Positions 25,501 through 34,565 of a stretch of 64,000 nucleotides of DNA are shown piece by piece. Both the position numbers and the translations under genes were made by a program. The stretch's first letter is position 1. Every line of letters begins with the position of its first letter. Source of the stretch: an uncultured Muribaculaceae bacterium (GTDB taxonomy: Bacteria; Bacteroidota; Bacteroidia; Bacteroidales; Muribaculaceae); assembly GCA_910584495.1 (NCBI GenBank), contig CAJUAR010000002.1, positions 1 to 64,000 of the forward strand, in the 5' to 3' direction. The notes under the pieces are model-generated. The model was not told where the DNA came from, did no database searches, and was given only the letters and a program-made list of their open reading frames with translations.

Positions 25501-26587
25501 ACTCACCTTCGTGGGGTTCGATTATTCTTCTGACGGCTTTGCCGGAGAGAGTATTGGAATCGTAGCCCGGAGCTATCCATTCGAACTTGTTTGCGTCGCG
25601 CATGACAAGGCTTACACCACCGAAATATGAGCCCACCCAGATATTATCTTCGGCATCGCTAGCAATGCAGTATATTGCATTGTCCGAAAGAGCCCTTGAA
25701 TTGCCGAACTGTTGTGTAATTTTTGCAATGGCCCCACTTGCCGGATTGATGATGGTAATACCGTTTTCTGTACCCAGCCATATAAGCCCGCTGGCGTCTT
25801 CGGCAATGGCGCGTACTGCGCCGTTGCTCAAAAGCGTCTCGTCGTAGACAGTTTTTTCGCCCGAGCGGAGATTGAGACGCTGCACACCTTTGCCGTCGCG
25901 CCCAATCCACAAATTGCCTCCGCGGTCGAAAAAGAGCGGGGCTATAGCATCGAAGCCGGCGAGAAAATCCTCATAGACCGACTTGTCCATGACAGTCTCT
26001 GCCGTCATGTCCGATGAATAATAGGCAATCGATTTGTTGGTGGCGATGAATATATTGTCATCGGGCGACACAGCCATACCAACCACATAATCTTCCGCCT
26101 GCCGGCGTGTGCGGCGGAACTCGTTTTTGTCTTTATCGAGCTTGTAGACATACGAGCCGGCGCATATTATGGATCCGTCGGCTGTCTGGGCTATATAGGC
26201 TATTCGGTCGTTGTTCAAATCATAACGTTCGAAATCGTCGTTCTCGCGCCTGTAGCGGCAAAGTTCTATGTCCGATCCTATCCACACATTATTGTCGGTG
26301 TCCACAAAAATCTGCCGGATAAAATTATGAGGAATCGACGTGGAATCGTTCAAATCATAGTAGTAGGTTGTGAATGAATACCCGTCGTATTTTGCCAGTC
26401 CGTTGCGCGTTCCCACCCACAGCATGCCGTCGTGGTCGAAAGCGAGGGCCGATACTTGCTGGTGGGGCAAGCCGGCATCACTTTTAAGGTGTGTGAAGAA
26501 ATATTCTTTAGGCGCAATCTCCGACAATGCCGTCGAAGCTTCGACCAACACAAACAATAGCAGGATGTAGCGCAGGATTCTCAACAT
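22523..26587 (-). CDS. Hybrid two-component system sensor-regulator (HTCS)
   Basis: 1354 residues from the ATG at 26587, which starts a signal/anchor helix (MLRILRYILLLFVLV). The periplasmic sensor consists of about fourteen Reg_prop propeller repeats ('GMLWVGTRNGLAKYDG', 'GNLWVGTVNNGLFRID') and a Y_Y_Y domain. A transmembrane helix ('AWLIYILLGLFVIYMAYRLV') leads to a HisKA domain with phospho-His in 'FFTNISHELKTPL'. A HATPase domain ('GWGIGLATVKRLIE') and a receiver domain with the phospho-acceptor Asp in 'DIVVSDVMMPEMDG' follow. The C-terminus is an AraC HTH ('DPNYFSKVFKNTYGMTPREYL'). HTCS proteins bind oligosaccharides in the periplasm and switch on their own polysaccharide locus. It lies 14 bp after the GH93-like gene. 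Confidence 0.97.
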   Translation of the reverse strand: MLRILRYILLLFVLVEASTALSEIAPKEYFFTHLKSDAGLPHQQVSALAFDHDGMLWVGTRNGLAKYDGYSFTTYYYDLNDSTSIPHNFIRQIFVDTDNNVWIGSDIELCRYRRENDDFERYDLNNDRIAYIAQTADGSIICAGSYVYKLDKDKNEFRRTRRQAEDYVVGMAVSPDDNIFIATNKSIAYYSSDMTAETVMDKSVYEDFLAGFDAIAPLFFDRGGNLWIGRDGKGVQRLNLRSGEKTVYDETLLSNGAVRAIAEDASGLIWLGTENGITIINPASGAIAKITQQFGNSRALSDNAIYCIASDAEDNIWVGSYFGGVSLVMRDANKFEWIAPGYDSNTLSGKAVRRIIEPHEGELWLATEDGGINIYHDADKTIEHFDKIPGLGTNVHELYYDADSGDMWIGTFRNGLFRYNLKNHNYKHYTALNSGLKSNAIFAIARQPLPEGELWIGTTMGLLIYNPQNDDFELVNHPVLKYDFTYCLLFDHAGNLWVGTVNNGLFRIDKETKEIRSWNCYSFSRDNKLNDNYITALYEDCNGRVFVGTNNDGVYTIDGETFQFSTFRCEYRTMGTICNIFQDSTKNIWITTSGGLYKVNPNDLSYVHFTTSDGLPDNQFNFASTFQTSDRRIYCGTVNGMISFLPEVKKRSEASAGVHLWKLLLNNAPVAPDMPGSPLSNALDATDEVELDYNSSRIFSIVYGIVDPVGAKNAKYQIYIEGLDKEWRDVGSQRSFTAMELPYGTYVFKVRALLSGVDWNMAPVKSLKIKVAPPYYLSSTAWLIYILLGLFVIYMAYRLVNWRMKEKQQKKLSQIERAKNDELNQVKMEFFTNISHELKTPLSLILAPLKHLSSEQNLSNESKERLSTAIANTSKMVDLINELVTFNRVESGNFQLFLQKDNPLKLIETLSGYFRGPASEKNITVNITTQDNGEEVWFSTTYLERIVSNLLSNAVKYTAEGGNIDVRASIEEGDDNNIFLHLEVKDNGIGIVPEEIDNIFRKYYQTKRGYNASHSGWGIGLATVKRLIEIHKGSIAVSSKVGEGSTFIVKINVTQSAFDPSCCITNGKTQSPFHPSFIANPLTAYNLHKDAKNTDKDENKVSILIVEDNPELLRFLSDEFEKEYNVYTATNGKEALAIAAEYTIDIVVSDVMMPEMDGVELCEKLKNDLSTSHIPVILLTAKTDEESTIKGFESGAEAYVPKPFDPQILALRVKNILRARRKYINSRIKETPGNEEVEELPALNKFDNEFISRINALVESNIENSELSVTDITRELGISRSLLHIKMKTFFKTSMTDYIKTCRMHKACELLRQGFNVSETAYRTGFSDPNYFSKVFKNTYGMTPREYLAKQPES

Positions 26588-26601
26588 ATTTGCCGTGATG
26601 A

Positions 26602-28581
26602 TTAGCGGATTACTAATTTCTGCCGTTTTGCATATCCGTTTTTGTGCAATACCTCCACTATGTACAGCCCGCAAAGGCCGTCAACCGGTATGTCGACGCG
26701 GCTGTCTGAACATTTCTCATTCACTGACATTGCTCCCGACATTGAGTAGACAGCCACATTAGCAATGTCGCGCGAAGATTTCACGCTGACATTGCCGCTA
26801 GTGTATTTGACCTCCACGTCGGCCTCATTGCCTGACGTGTCGGGAAGGATAGCACCTACGCCGCTGTCGCCGCTGCGCAGCTTGAATTCGGGCCATGTCC
26901 ACGATTGCCGCAGATTGCTTTCGGGAATTGTTTCTTTGACAATACTGCCGTCGCGGCGGTCGGCGACTTCCAGATAGCAGCGCATGGTGCGGTCGGTCGG
27001 AGCTTTTTCGCAGCCCAGAGCACTCCATGGAATGGCGATTTCCATTTCATAGAAGGAGCTTTTGAGGCTGGTGACAAATTTCACATTCTCCGGTGTGTCA
27101 ATTTCGGTCCACTTGTTATTGCCGCCGGCCGAGAACTTCACCGAGCCGTTTGCATCCATAAAAATGCGGTACATACCCTGCTGGGGATATGTGTCGCAGC
27201 AATTTTCGATGTCGAGACCTAAGGTAATGCCGTCGTCGTCCACCTTGTCAGTGAATATGTTACGGTCGATTACTCGTGCAAAGACATAAAGATTGTCAGA
27301 ATCGTAGAGGAAATCCATCGTTGCAAGGTTGCGGGTGGCATTGCTGCCCAAATACACCTGGCGTGCGTTTTTGGCTGTCCATGTTTCTTTTTGCGACGAG
27401 CCGTTCACTTCGGGGGTGCCATAAGCAACTTCGAAGCCTTTCTTGGCATAGCCCGTCATCACATAAATGGCATTTCCTTTGCCCACATCGCCTATCGATG
27501 ACAAAGCGAAGATCGTGCCGTCGTCCAGGGCCGTAACCGAGTTCCACAGTCCGTGCTGCCCGGTGGACAGCCCGAAAGGCGAAACAATAGCTTTGACATT
27601 GCGTCCGTCGGCATCGCCCACGCCCACCGACATTTCATAGCAGTCCTCACCCATGCCCTTGCGGTCGCCGCGGTCGCCCTGCCACGAAGCTATGGTTTCG
27701 TCCTTGCCCAGCCGGCGGATATAGGGAGCTGCCGAAACGAAGGCCTTGTCGGCGGCATTGGCAAAAATCATCTCGCGGTTCGGGCTGTTGCGGTCCACCC
27801 AGTTCGTCCAGTTGTCTTCGAGCGAACATCTCACCGTTGTTGCCCTGAAACGATCATAGCCGGGCCATCCGTTGTCTTCTATAATCACCACAATTTCGCC
27901 GTTCTCGGTGAGGATTGGCACAGGCATGCCGTCGCGGCTGCCGTTGCTGTAGCAGATGCGCGTTGCCTCGCTCCAGGAGAGACCGCCGTCGAACGAGCGG
28001 CACATCGATATTTCCTGGTCGTTGTTGGTGCGGAAATTATTCTCATTTGCAAAATAGCACTGAAGCTCGCCGCTCGGGAGCTCCAGAAAGCATGGTTCCC
28101 AGCAGCCGTCTTCAAATGTTTTTGTTGCATCGTAGATAAATATTGGGTCGCTCCATGTTTTGCCGTTGTCGGAGCTGCGGATGCAGCGTATGCCGAAAAG
28201 ACGGTCGTCGCTGTACGGTTTGGACGGGCGGGGGTTGTAGCCCACCACTATGTCGCCGTTGGCCAGCTGTATGGCATCTGGAACAGCATAGGGCAGCTGG
28301 GCCGCACTCTGGATGATGAGTTCGGGCGACGACCATATTCCCCCTTTGTCGTTGCTGTAGCAAGCAGAGATGCCGCCTCCCGATTCGGCCACAGCCAGCA
28401 GGCGTCCGTCCTGAAGGGGGATGATACGGGCGTAGTTGCCCGCGCTAAAGAGATTTTTCTTCGAGCTTATATCCCAGTAAATGCGCGAGCCGGAGTATGG
28501 CTCGTGTTTCACGGCCTCGACTTGCAAGGCCCCGGACGTAAGCATTAATGCGAGAAGTGTCTTTATTGCTGCGTTTTTCAT
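26602..28581 (-). CDS. GH93-like exo-arabinanase with CBM9-like and T9SS sorting domains
   Basis: About 659 residues from the ATG at 28581 (28587 is an alternative). The signal peptide is about 1-22. The six-bladed sialidase-fold propeller (about 30-385) carries degenerate Asp-box motifs ('SSDNGKTWSDP', 'SFDGGLSWSEA', 'SNDKGGIWSSP'). No sialidase FRIP/RIP Arg motif is evident. The fold and the arabinan neighbours suggest GH93 exo-1,5-alpha-L-arabinanase. A CBM9-like beta-sandwich follows (about 400-560, 'DFLYDSDNLYVFARVID'). The last about 70 residues are a type IX secretion sorting domain ending 'GYAKRQKLVIR', so the enzyme is exported to the cell surface or medium. An exo-sialidase or another propeller glycosidase remains possible. 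Confidence 0.65.
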   Translation of the reverse strand: MKNAAIKTLLALMLTSGALQVEAVKHEPYSGSRIYWDISSKKNLFSAGNYARIIPLQDGRLLAVAESGGGISACYSNDKGGIWSSPELIIQSAAQLPYAVPDAIQLANGDIVVGYNPRPSKPYSDDRLFGIRCIRSSDNGKTWSDPIFIYDATKTFEDGCWEPCFLELPSGELQCYFANENNFRTNNDQEISMCRSFDGGLSWSEATRICYSNGSRDGMPVPILTENGEIVVIIEDNGWPGYDRFRATTVRCSLEDNWTNWVDRNSPNREMIFANAADKAFVSAAPYIRRLGKDETIASWQGDRGDRKGMGEDCYEMSVGVGDADGRNVKAIVSPFGLSTGQHGLWNSVTALDDGTIFALSSIGDVGKGNAIYVMTGYAKKGFEVAYGTPEVNGSSQKETWTAKNARQVYLGSNATRNLATMDFLYDSDNLYVFARVIDRNIFTDKVDDDGITLGLDIENCCDTYPQQGMYRIFMDANGSVKFSAGGNNKWTEIDTPENVKFVTSLKSSFYEMEIAIPWSALGCEKAPTDRTMRCYLEVADRRDGSIVKETIPESNLRQSWTWPEFKLRSGDSGVGAILPDTSGNEADVEVKYTSGNVSVKSSRDIANVAVYSMSGAMSVNEKCSDSRVDIPVDGLCGLYIVEVLHKNGYAKRQKLVIR

Positions 28582-28589
28582 TTCCATTG

Positions 28590-28597
28590 CAAAGATA
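28590..28597 (-). promoter_or_regulatory. -7 promoter element of the GH93-like gene
   Basis: TATCTTTG on the minus strand, directly before the ATG at 28587. Transcription from here would give an almost leaderless message, which favours the start at 28581 or 28587. Confidence 0.45.
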
Positions 28598-28602
28598 GTC
28601 AA

Positions 28603-28645
28603 AAAAAATGGTTACAGAAATCCGAAAAAAGACTTCTGTAACCAT
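28603..28645 (-). terminator. Rho-independent terminator of the sus-like operon
   Basis: 10-bp stem GGTTACAGAA / TTCTGTAACC with an A/T-rich loop, followed by eight T residues on the minus strand. It closes the operon 36434-28655. Confidence 0.88.
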
Positions 28646-28654
28646 CCCGAATTA

Positions 28655-29620
28655 TTATTTTATATTTACCACACAGGTCGATTCAACGCTGATCTGGGGA
28701 TTTTCGGTCGATGTTGTAACAAAGCGGTATGTCACAGGCTTGGTGAAATCAACCACCGAAACACCGGACGTTTGTTCTTCATTGCCTATATACACCTTCT
28801 CATTGTCGGCAAAGAGGGTGAATTCCGGCTTGAGGGCTGAGAGGTCGGTGCCTTCGGCAACGGTGATATTCATCACATAGTTGTTGTAATCGAACGGGTC
28901 GCGCTCGATGGTTCCCTTGACACCGGCCACAGCGAAGGTCTTGAACTCTCCATAGTAGAGGGTGTGGAGCTTGTAGGCGCGCTCAGTTCCCTCGTGCGAG
29001 CGCGTGGTGATGTCGAGCACCGCAGAGAGGTCGTAGGACTTCGACGCGCTGTAGGGCTCGCCGCCGACGAGCACAGCCGTCGACTGCGAGGCGGTGTAGA
29101 ACTTCAGCTTGCGCGACAGCGTCACCGCAGGGTTGCCCGACTGGTAGCGCATCTTGCGCGGGAAAGCCATGAGCCAGTCGGCGTCGTTGCACTGCGTGGC
29201 AAAGATTTCGTCGCGCACCACGGGATAGGCCGAGATTTTCTCTATTTCGGTGGCATCGTCGATGACTCTGATCCACGTCGAGCAGGTGTCGGACAGCAGC
29301 GACATGCCTTCGTCGGCATGGTTCGTTGCCACGCACACCATCTTATAGGTGCCGGGAGTGGAGTAGGCATAGGTGAACAGACCCTTGTTCACCACCAGCC
29401 CGGTGTTGTTTTCCTTGATCAGGTCGTAGTCCTGACCCTGGTCGCCCGGAAAAACCACGACGTTGTCGGCATTGCCGGTGAAGCGGACCGTAACAGACTG
29501 GTTCACCTCCACGCGGTTGGCGTCGACAGTGAACGCCGCTGTGGGCTGTGTCGCCTTGTCGTCGGAGCACGAGGCCAAGGCCAGGCCCAGTGCAGCTATT
29601 GGTATGATAATCGCTTTCAT
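28655..29620 (-). CDS. Surface glycan-binding lipoprotein at the SusE position
   Basis: 321 residues. The lipoprotein signal ends LASC and is followed by SDDK, a surface-export-like acidic start. An N-terminal PKD/Ig-like domain (about 28-120, 'FTVDANRVEVNQSVTVRFTG') is followed by DUF5018-like beta-rich repeats to the C-terminus ('VVNIK'). It starts 4 bp after the SusD stop and ends the operon. SusE/SusF-position proteins (SGBP-B) hold glycan chains at the surface beside the SusCD transporter. No enzymatic motif is seen. Sequence similarity within this group is poor, so the function rests on position and domain type. Confidence 0.75.
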   Translation of the reverse strand: MKAIIIPIAALGLALASCSDDKATQPTAAFTVDANRVEVNQSVTVRFTGNADNVVVFPGDQGQDYDLIKENNTGLVVNKGLFTYAYSTPGTYKMVCVATNHADEGMSLLSDTCSTWIRVIDDATEIEKISAYPVVRDEIFATQCNDADWLMAFPRKMRYQSGNPAVTLSRKLKFYTASQSTAVLVGGEPYSASKSYDLSAVLDITTRSHEGTERAYKLHTLYYGEFKTFAVAGVKGTIERDPFDYNNYVMNITVAEGTDLSALKPEFTLFADNEKVYIGNEEQTSGVSVVDFTKPVTYRFVTTSTENPQISVESTCVVNIK

Positions 29621-29623
29621 TGT

Positions 29624-31366
29624 TTAGTAGCCTGGATTTTGTGTCACAATACCGTTGGAGAGGTCGATTTCGCGCTGGGGAATGGGGAAAATCTCGTTCA
29701 CGCCCTCCTTAAAATATGCTCCGCGGCGGTTGGAACGCAGGTCGCTGAATATTTTAAGACACTCTTTGGCACGTCCCTGGCGCACGATGTCGAAGAAACG
29801 TTCCCATTCGTAGCACAGCTCGATGGTGCGCTCGTCCCAGATTTGCTGGCGCAGATAGCCGTAGCCGCCGCCGATATAGAGTGTCGAGCTGTTGTTGATT
29901 TCGTTCACCACTTTCTTGTTGCTGTTGAGCTGCTCAAGGGCCTGCGCGCCCTTGCCGCACTCGTTGAGGGCCTCGGCATACATCAGCACAACGTCGGCAT
30001 AGCGCAAAACGCGGCGGTTCTTGCCGTTGTCGCCGCCGTAGACGGGGCGGTCCTTGAGGGGAGTGTACCACTTGAGGGGCAACAGGTGTCCGGCCCCGAT
30101 TTCGGTGTTCTCCATGTCGGGAGTGGTCTCGTGGTGGCCCATGATGAAGCGGCGGCGGGCATCGGCGGCATTGCTGCCGGTGAAGATGATTGTGGTGATG
30201 ATGGCCTGGTCGCCGAAGATGGGCACCTGCGCGCCGTCGGCCGAATTGTAGGCCGCCGGGAACATGTTCATGTAGATGGAGTTGCCCTCGTTAGTGTCGC
30301 CGGTGGTGCCGTCGCCCGATTCCTTGAAGACAATTTCAAAAATCGAACCCTGGCAGAACTCGCCCTGCAGGTAGAACTGCTGGTCGTAGGTGATGGCCCC
30401 GCCGTAGGCGTCGACATAGCGCAGCGAGTAGGCGTTGAGCAGGGTAGGGCACTCGTTTTCGGCAGTCTCGTAGGGGTCGGTTTCCTTGTTGAGCTCCTGC
30501 GGCTTGAACCACAGTCGCTTGCGGAGCGATTCCCAGTCCTCGCCGTCATAGTTTTCGGGGTAGTGGAGCATGTCCTTGAACTTGAGCGAGGCTCCTTTGA
30601 CAAAGTAGTCGCCAAGGCGTGTCATTTCTTCCCATTTCTCTGAGGGCACGCCCGGTTTTGCCTGGTACATGAGCACCTTCATCAGCAGGGCTGTGGCGGC
30701 CCCCGAGCTTGCCTTGCCCGAGTTGTTCGAGGTGTAGCGGGCAGGCAGCATGATGGCGGCCTCGCGCAGGTCTTTCTCTATGTAGGCGTATGTTTGCTCC
30801 AGCGTGCTGCGGGGCACCACAATCTTGTCCACCTCTTCCACTTCGGGACGGATTGGCACGCCGCCGAAAGTGCGGGCGAGGTTGAAGTAGAAGTAGGCCC
30901 GCAGAAACTTGGCCTGGCCCAGGATTTCGCGGATGTCCTTGTAGGCCGAATAGTCGTCGGTCGACAGCCGCGCACGGTCGATGTTGGCAATCACCTGGTT
31001 GACACGGTGTATGCCCTTGTAGTAGATTGTCCAGCGGTTGAGAATGTAGTTGTTCGATGTGTTGAAACGGAAGTGCGCCAGCTGTCCCATGTGGCTCGAA
31101 AGCCCTTCGTCGCGGCCCACGACGTTGTCGCCGATGGCTTCGCCGAAGCGCCAGTCGGTGTCCTGCATGGCGTCGCTCTGCAAAATGTCGTAGACGGCAT
31201 TGAGGCTTGCCTGCAGTTTGTAGCGGGTGTCATAGAATTTCTCCGAAGTGTTGTTGCCCTTCACTTCCTGGTCGAGAAAATCGTCGCAGCCGGCAAGGAA
31301 GGCGCCGGATACCGCCAGCAGCATGCCGGCGGCGATTCCCTTGAAAGATATATTTGTAAGTCTCAT
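29624..31366 (-). CDS. susD: SusD/RagB-family nutrient-binding lipoprotein
   Basis: 580 residues. The lipoprotein signal ends LAGC, followed by DDFLDQEVKGN, the classic SusD mature start. The helical TPR-like scaffold ('KFLRAYFYFNLARTFGGVPI') and the C-terminal 'RYADVVLMYAEALNECG', 'QIWDERTIELCYEWERFFDIVRQG' and 'PIPQREIDLSNGIVTQNPGY' motifs are all typical of RagB/SusD. It forms the lid on the SusC barrel and delivers oligosaccharides. It lies 10 bp after susC in the same operon. Confidence 0.97.
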   Translation of the reverse strand: MRLTNISFKGIAAGMLLAVSGAFLAGCDDFLDQEVKGNNTSEKFYDTRYKLQASLNAVYDILQSDAMQDTDWRFGEAIGDNVVGRDEGLSSHMGQLAHFRFNTSNNYILNRWTIYYKGIHRVNQVIANIDRARLSTDDYSAYKDIREILGQAKFLRAYFYFNLARTFGGVPIRPEVEEVDKIVVPRSTLEQTYAYIEKDLREAAIMLPARYTSNNSGKASSGAATALLMKVLMYQAKPGVPSEKWEEMTRLGDYFVKGASLKFKDMLHYPENYDGEDWESLRKRLWFKPQELNKETDPYETAENECPTLLNAYSLRYVDAYGGAITYDQQFYLQGEFCQGSIFEIVFKESGDGTTGDTNEGNSIYMNMFPAAYNSADGAQVPIFGDQAIITTIIFTGSNAADARRRFIMGHHETTPDMENTEIGAGHLLPLKWYTPLKDRPVYGGDNGKNRRVLRYADVVLMYAEALNECGKGAQALEQLNSNKKVVNEINNSSTLYIGGGYGYLRQQIWDERTIELCYEWERFFDIVRQGRAKECLKIFSDLRSNRRGAYFKEGVNEIFPIPQREIDLSNGIVTQNPGY

Positions 31367-31376
31367 TTTATTTCTG

Positions 31377-34300
31377 TTAGAATCCGAATTTCAGACCGAA
31401 AGTGAACGAACGCGCCTGGGGATAGTTGCCGTGGTCCACGCCCATGTTGAGGTTGTTGCCCTCGGTACCGTCGACCTTGCCCACTTCGGGGTCGAAGCCG
31501 TCATATTTAGTCCAGGTGAGCAGATTATAGGCCGTGGCCGACACTACGAGCGACGACAGGCCCAGACGGCGGACGAGCGACGGCTCGAAGGAGTAGGACA
31601 GGCGCAGCTCTTTGAGGCGCACATACGAGCCGTCCTTGACCAGGAAGTCGCTCGAGCGGAAGTTGCGGGCGGCGTCGTTGCTGTCAAGATCGGGCACCGA
31701 AGCCCCGGTGTTGAGGGGGAAGAACTTGCGGTTGTCGGCCACCTGGCCCGACCAGTGCTTGTCGCGGATGTCGGCATAGACGTTGCCGTTGCCGGCATTG
31801 TAGAGGTAGTAGTCCATGACGTTGAAAATCTTGTTGCCGGTCTGGCCCTGGAAGAACACCGAGAGCTCGAGGCCCGAGTAGCGGAAGCTCATCGGCACGC
31901 CGAACACGAAGTCGGGCAGCGGCGAGCCGAGATAGGTGCGGTCCTCGTCGGTGATGCGTCCGTCGCCGTTGAGGTCCTTGAAGCGGAAGTCGCCCACGCG
32001 GGTGGTCTGCTCCGAATCCATCTTGCCCGGTTCGTACTGCGCCGAGGCCTTCACCTCTTCGGGAGTCTGGAAAATGCCGTCGGTCACATAGCCGAAGAAG
32101 CTGCCTATGGGCTGTCCTACGGCGGTTTTGGTAACGGCGTCGGCAATGCTGCCCTCGCTAAGGCGGTTGCCCCAGATGGGCTCGTTGCCGGTGCCCAGCG
32201 AGGTCACTTTGTTCTTGATCCACGACAGGTTGAAGCCCACGTCGAACGAGAATTTGCCGAAATTCCGGCGGTAGGTGAGCTGTGTCTCGAAGCCGTAGTT
32301 CTTCACGGCCCCGGCATTGGTCATGGGGTTGGTGTCAAGGCCGGCCGACAGAACGGTGGGCACGGCGATGAGCATGTCGGTGGTCTTCTTGTTGAAGTAT
32401 TCCAGGCCGAACATAATGGTGTTGTTAAGGAACGAAAGGTCGACGCCGGCGTTGAACGTCTCGGTTTTCTCCCACTTGATGTCGGGGTTGCCGATGGTCA
32501 GAGCCGTATAGCCGGGCTGCAGCACGTGCGTGCCCTGGCCGTAGGGGTAGTTGAACTGGCTCACCAGGTAGGTGTAGCATGCCAGCTCGTCGATGCGGTT
32601 GTTGCCAAGCTTGCCCCAGCCCACGCGCAGCTTGCCAAGGCTGAGCCACGTGTGCTCGCGCATGAAGCTTTCCGACGAGAATTTCCAGCCCAGCGACACC
32701 GAGGGGAAGGTGCCCCAGCGGTTTTTGCTCGAGAATTTCGACGAGCCGTCGACACGCACGTTGGCCTGCAGCAGGTAGCGGTCCCTGAAGCTGTAGTTCA
32801 CGCGGCCGATGAAGCCCACCGCCGTCCAATTGCGGTCCAGGCCGTATGTCTTGTCGCCGGTGAAGCCGCTCGACAGGAACCACTGGTCGGGGTTGTTGTC
32901 GGGGGTGCCGCGCTTGGTCGATTCCTGGAATGAGTTTTTATAGCCCTCGGCGGTCTGGCCGGCAAGGACGGTCACTTTGTTGATTTCGTCGTTCCAGTCG
33001 AAAGTGAGCAGGTTGTTGATTTCCCATTTGTCAACTGTGTTGCGGTAGTTGTAGATGGTTGTGAGGTCGGTCATGGCAAAGTCCTCTTCGAGCTTGTTCA
33101 CCTCGGTGAAGCGGCGGTTTGTCTGCGGAGCCACATAGTACGATGCCTTGAACTGGTAGTTGAAGAAACGGAGGAAGTCGGCCGAGAGGGTTGCGTTGAT
33201 GTCGAAGCGGTCGCGCTTGATGGAGCGGTGGTAGCGGTCGATCTGGGCAATGGGGTGGTCTTCGCTCCAGTAGCCCTTGGTGTCGTGGATGCGCACCATG
33301 GGGTTCTGGTATAGGGCGCGTTTGAGCACCGATGCCGAGCCTTCGGGCACGAGGTCGCGGTTTTCGTTGGAGTAGGACATGTTGGCCATAAGTGTGAGCC
33401 AGCCGGTGATTTTCTGGTTGATGTTCACGCGGGCGTTGAAACGGTTGTAGTCCGACGATTTCACGATGCCTTTTTCGTTGAAGTAGCCCAGGCTCACAAG
33501 GTACTTGGTGTTGTCGTTGCCGCCGCTGACGGTGGCGTTATACTGCTGCTTGACGCCCGTGCGTGTGATGGCGTTCCACCAGCTGTCGGGGGTGTCCTCC
33601 AGAATGTAGTCCAGCAGGTGTTTCTTGTTTTCGTCAAAGGCATAGCTGCCGTCGGGCTGCACGGTCTGATAGAGGCGGCCGTCGGCCGAGTAGAGCGAAG
33701 AGCCGTTGACATAGTCGAGCATCAGGGCATAGTCCTCGACACCCATCACCTTGATGGTTTTCCAGGGGTTGGACACGCCGAAATATGCGTCGAAGGTCAC
33801 TGCCGTCTTGCCGCTTTCGCCGGCCTTGGTGGTGATGGCCACAACGCCGTTGGCGGCACGCGCGCCATAGACTGCCGACGATGCCGCGTCCTTGAGGATT
33901 TCGATGCTTGCAATGTCGTTGGGACTGATGTGGGTTATGTCGTCGACAATGAAGCCGTCGACAACATAGAGCGGGTCGGCGTCGTTGACAGTGCCCGTGC
34001 CACGGATTTTGATGGTGGTGGGGCCGCCCGGCGAGCCGCTGTTCTGGATCACGTTGACGCCCGAAGCCTTGCCCTGCAGGGCCTGGAGGGCCGACGATAC
34101 GGGGGTGTTGTTGACATCCTTGCCGCTGATCGACGATATGGAGCCGGTTACATCGCTCTTGCGCTGCACGCCGTAGCCCACAACGACCACTTCGTCGAGG
34201 GTCTGCATGTTGGTCGACATATAGACATCTACCTTGGTGCGGCCGTTGATTTTTTCTTCTTTGGTGTCGAGGCCTACATAGGAGAACACCAGGGTGCCGT

Positions 34301-34511
34301 CGGCCGGAGCCTTGATGGTGTAGTTGCCGTCGATGTCCGATACGGCGCTTGACCTGGAGCCTTTAACCATTACCGAGGCCCCGATTACAGGCTCGTTGAA
34401 TTCCGTGTCGTAGATCGTGCCGCTCACTGTGACGAGGTCCTGGGCGCCGGCACCGATGCTTGTGATGGCCAATAGCATGACTGCTATGAACCGGTATAGT
34501 TTTTTGAACAT
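31377..34511 (-). CDS. susC: SusC/RagA-family TonB-linked outer membrane transporter
   Basis: 1044 residues from the ATG at 34511, which starts the signal peptide (MFKKLYRFIAVMLLAITS). A CarboxypepD_reg domain (about 25-110) leads to the 'LDEVVVVGYGVQRK' TonB box and the plug with the SusC signature ('LQGKASGVNVIQNSGSPGG' and 'SIEILKDAASSAVYGARAANGV', the latter split here). The beta-barrel runs to the terminal Phe ('FTFGLKFGF'). It imports glycans bound by SusD. The gene follows the ELWxTDGT-repeat gene by about 54 bp and precedes susD by 10 bp. Confidence 0.97.
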   Translation of the reverse strand: MFKKLYRFIAVMLLAITSIGAGAQDLVTVSGTIYDTEFNEPVIGASVMVKGSRSSAVSDIDGNYTIKAPADGTLVFSYVGLDTKEEKINGRTKVDVYMSTNMQTLDEVVVVGYGVQRKSDVTGSISSISGKDVNNTPVSSALQALQGKASGVNVIQNSGSPGGPTTIKIRGTGTVNDADPLYVVDGFIVDDITHISPNDIASIEILKDAASSAVYGARAANGVVAITTKAGESGKTAVTFDAYFGVSNPWKTIKVMGVEDYALMLDYVNGSSLYSADGRLYQTVQPDGSYAFDENKKHLLDYILEDTPDSWWNAITRTGVKQQYNATVSGGNDNTKYLVSLGYFNEKGIVKSSDYNRFNARVNINQKITGWLTLMANMSYSNENRDLVPEGSASVLKRALYQNPMVRIHDTKGYWSEDHPIAQIDRYHRSIKRDRFDINATLSADFLRFFNYQFKASYYVAPQTNRRFTEVNKLEEDFAMTDLTTIYNYRNTVDKWEINNLLTFDWNDEINKVTVLAGQTAEGYKNSFQESTKRGTPDNNPDQWFLSSGFTGDKTYGLDRNWTAVGFIGRVNYSFRDRYLLQANVRVDGSSKFSSKNRWGTFPSVSLGWKFSSESFMREHTWLSLGKLRVGWGKLGNNRIDELACYTYLVSQFNYPYGQGTHVLQPGYTALTIGNPDIKWEKTETFNAGVDLSFLNNTIMFGLEYFNKKTTDMLIAVPTVLSAGLDTNPMTNAGAVKNYGFETQLTYRRNFGKFSFDVGFNLSWIKNKVTSLGTGNEPIWGNRLSEGSIADAVTKTAVGQPIGSFFGYVTDGIFQTPEEVKASAQYEPGKMDSEQTTRVGDFRFKDLNGDGRITDEDRTYLGSPLPDFVFGVPMSFRYSGLELSVFFQGQTGNKIFNVMDYYLYNAGNGNVYADIRDKHWSGQVADNRKFFPLNTGASVPDLDSNDAARNFRSSDFLVKDGSYVRLKELRLSYSFEPSLVRRLGLSSLVVSATAYNLLTWTKYDGFDPEVGKVDGTEGNNLNMGVDHGNYPQARSFTFGLKFGF

Positions 34512-34565
34512 AGAAAGATGGTTGCCCGCCGGCGGCAAGGCTGTCGCCGGCGGGGCTGGTAAGGT

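Noticed and set aside
28964..32933. Two long plus-strand open frames (about 560 residues each)
   Set aside because: They are antisense to susD and susC, have no domain, signal peptide or promoter, and mirror the codon bias of the real genes.
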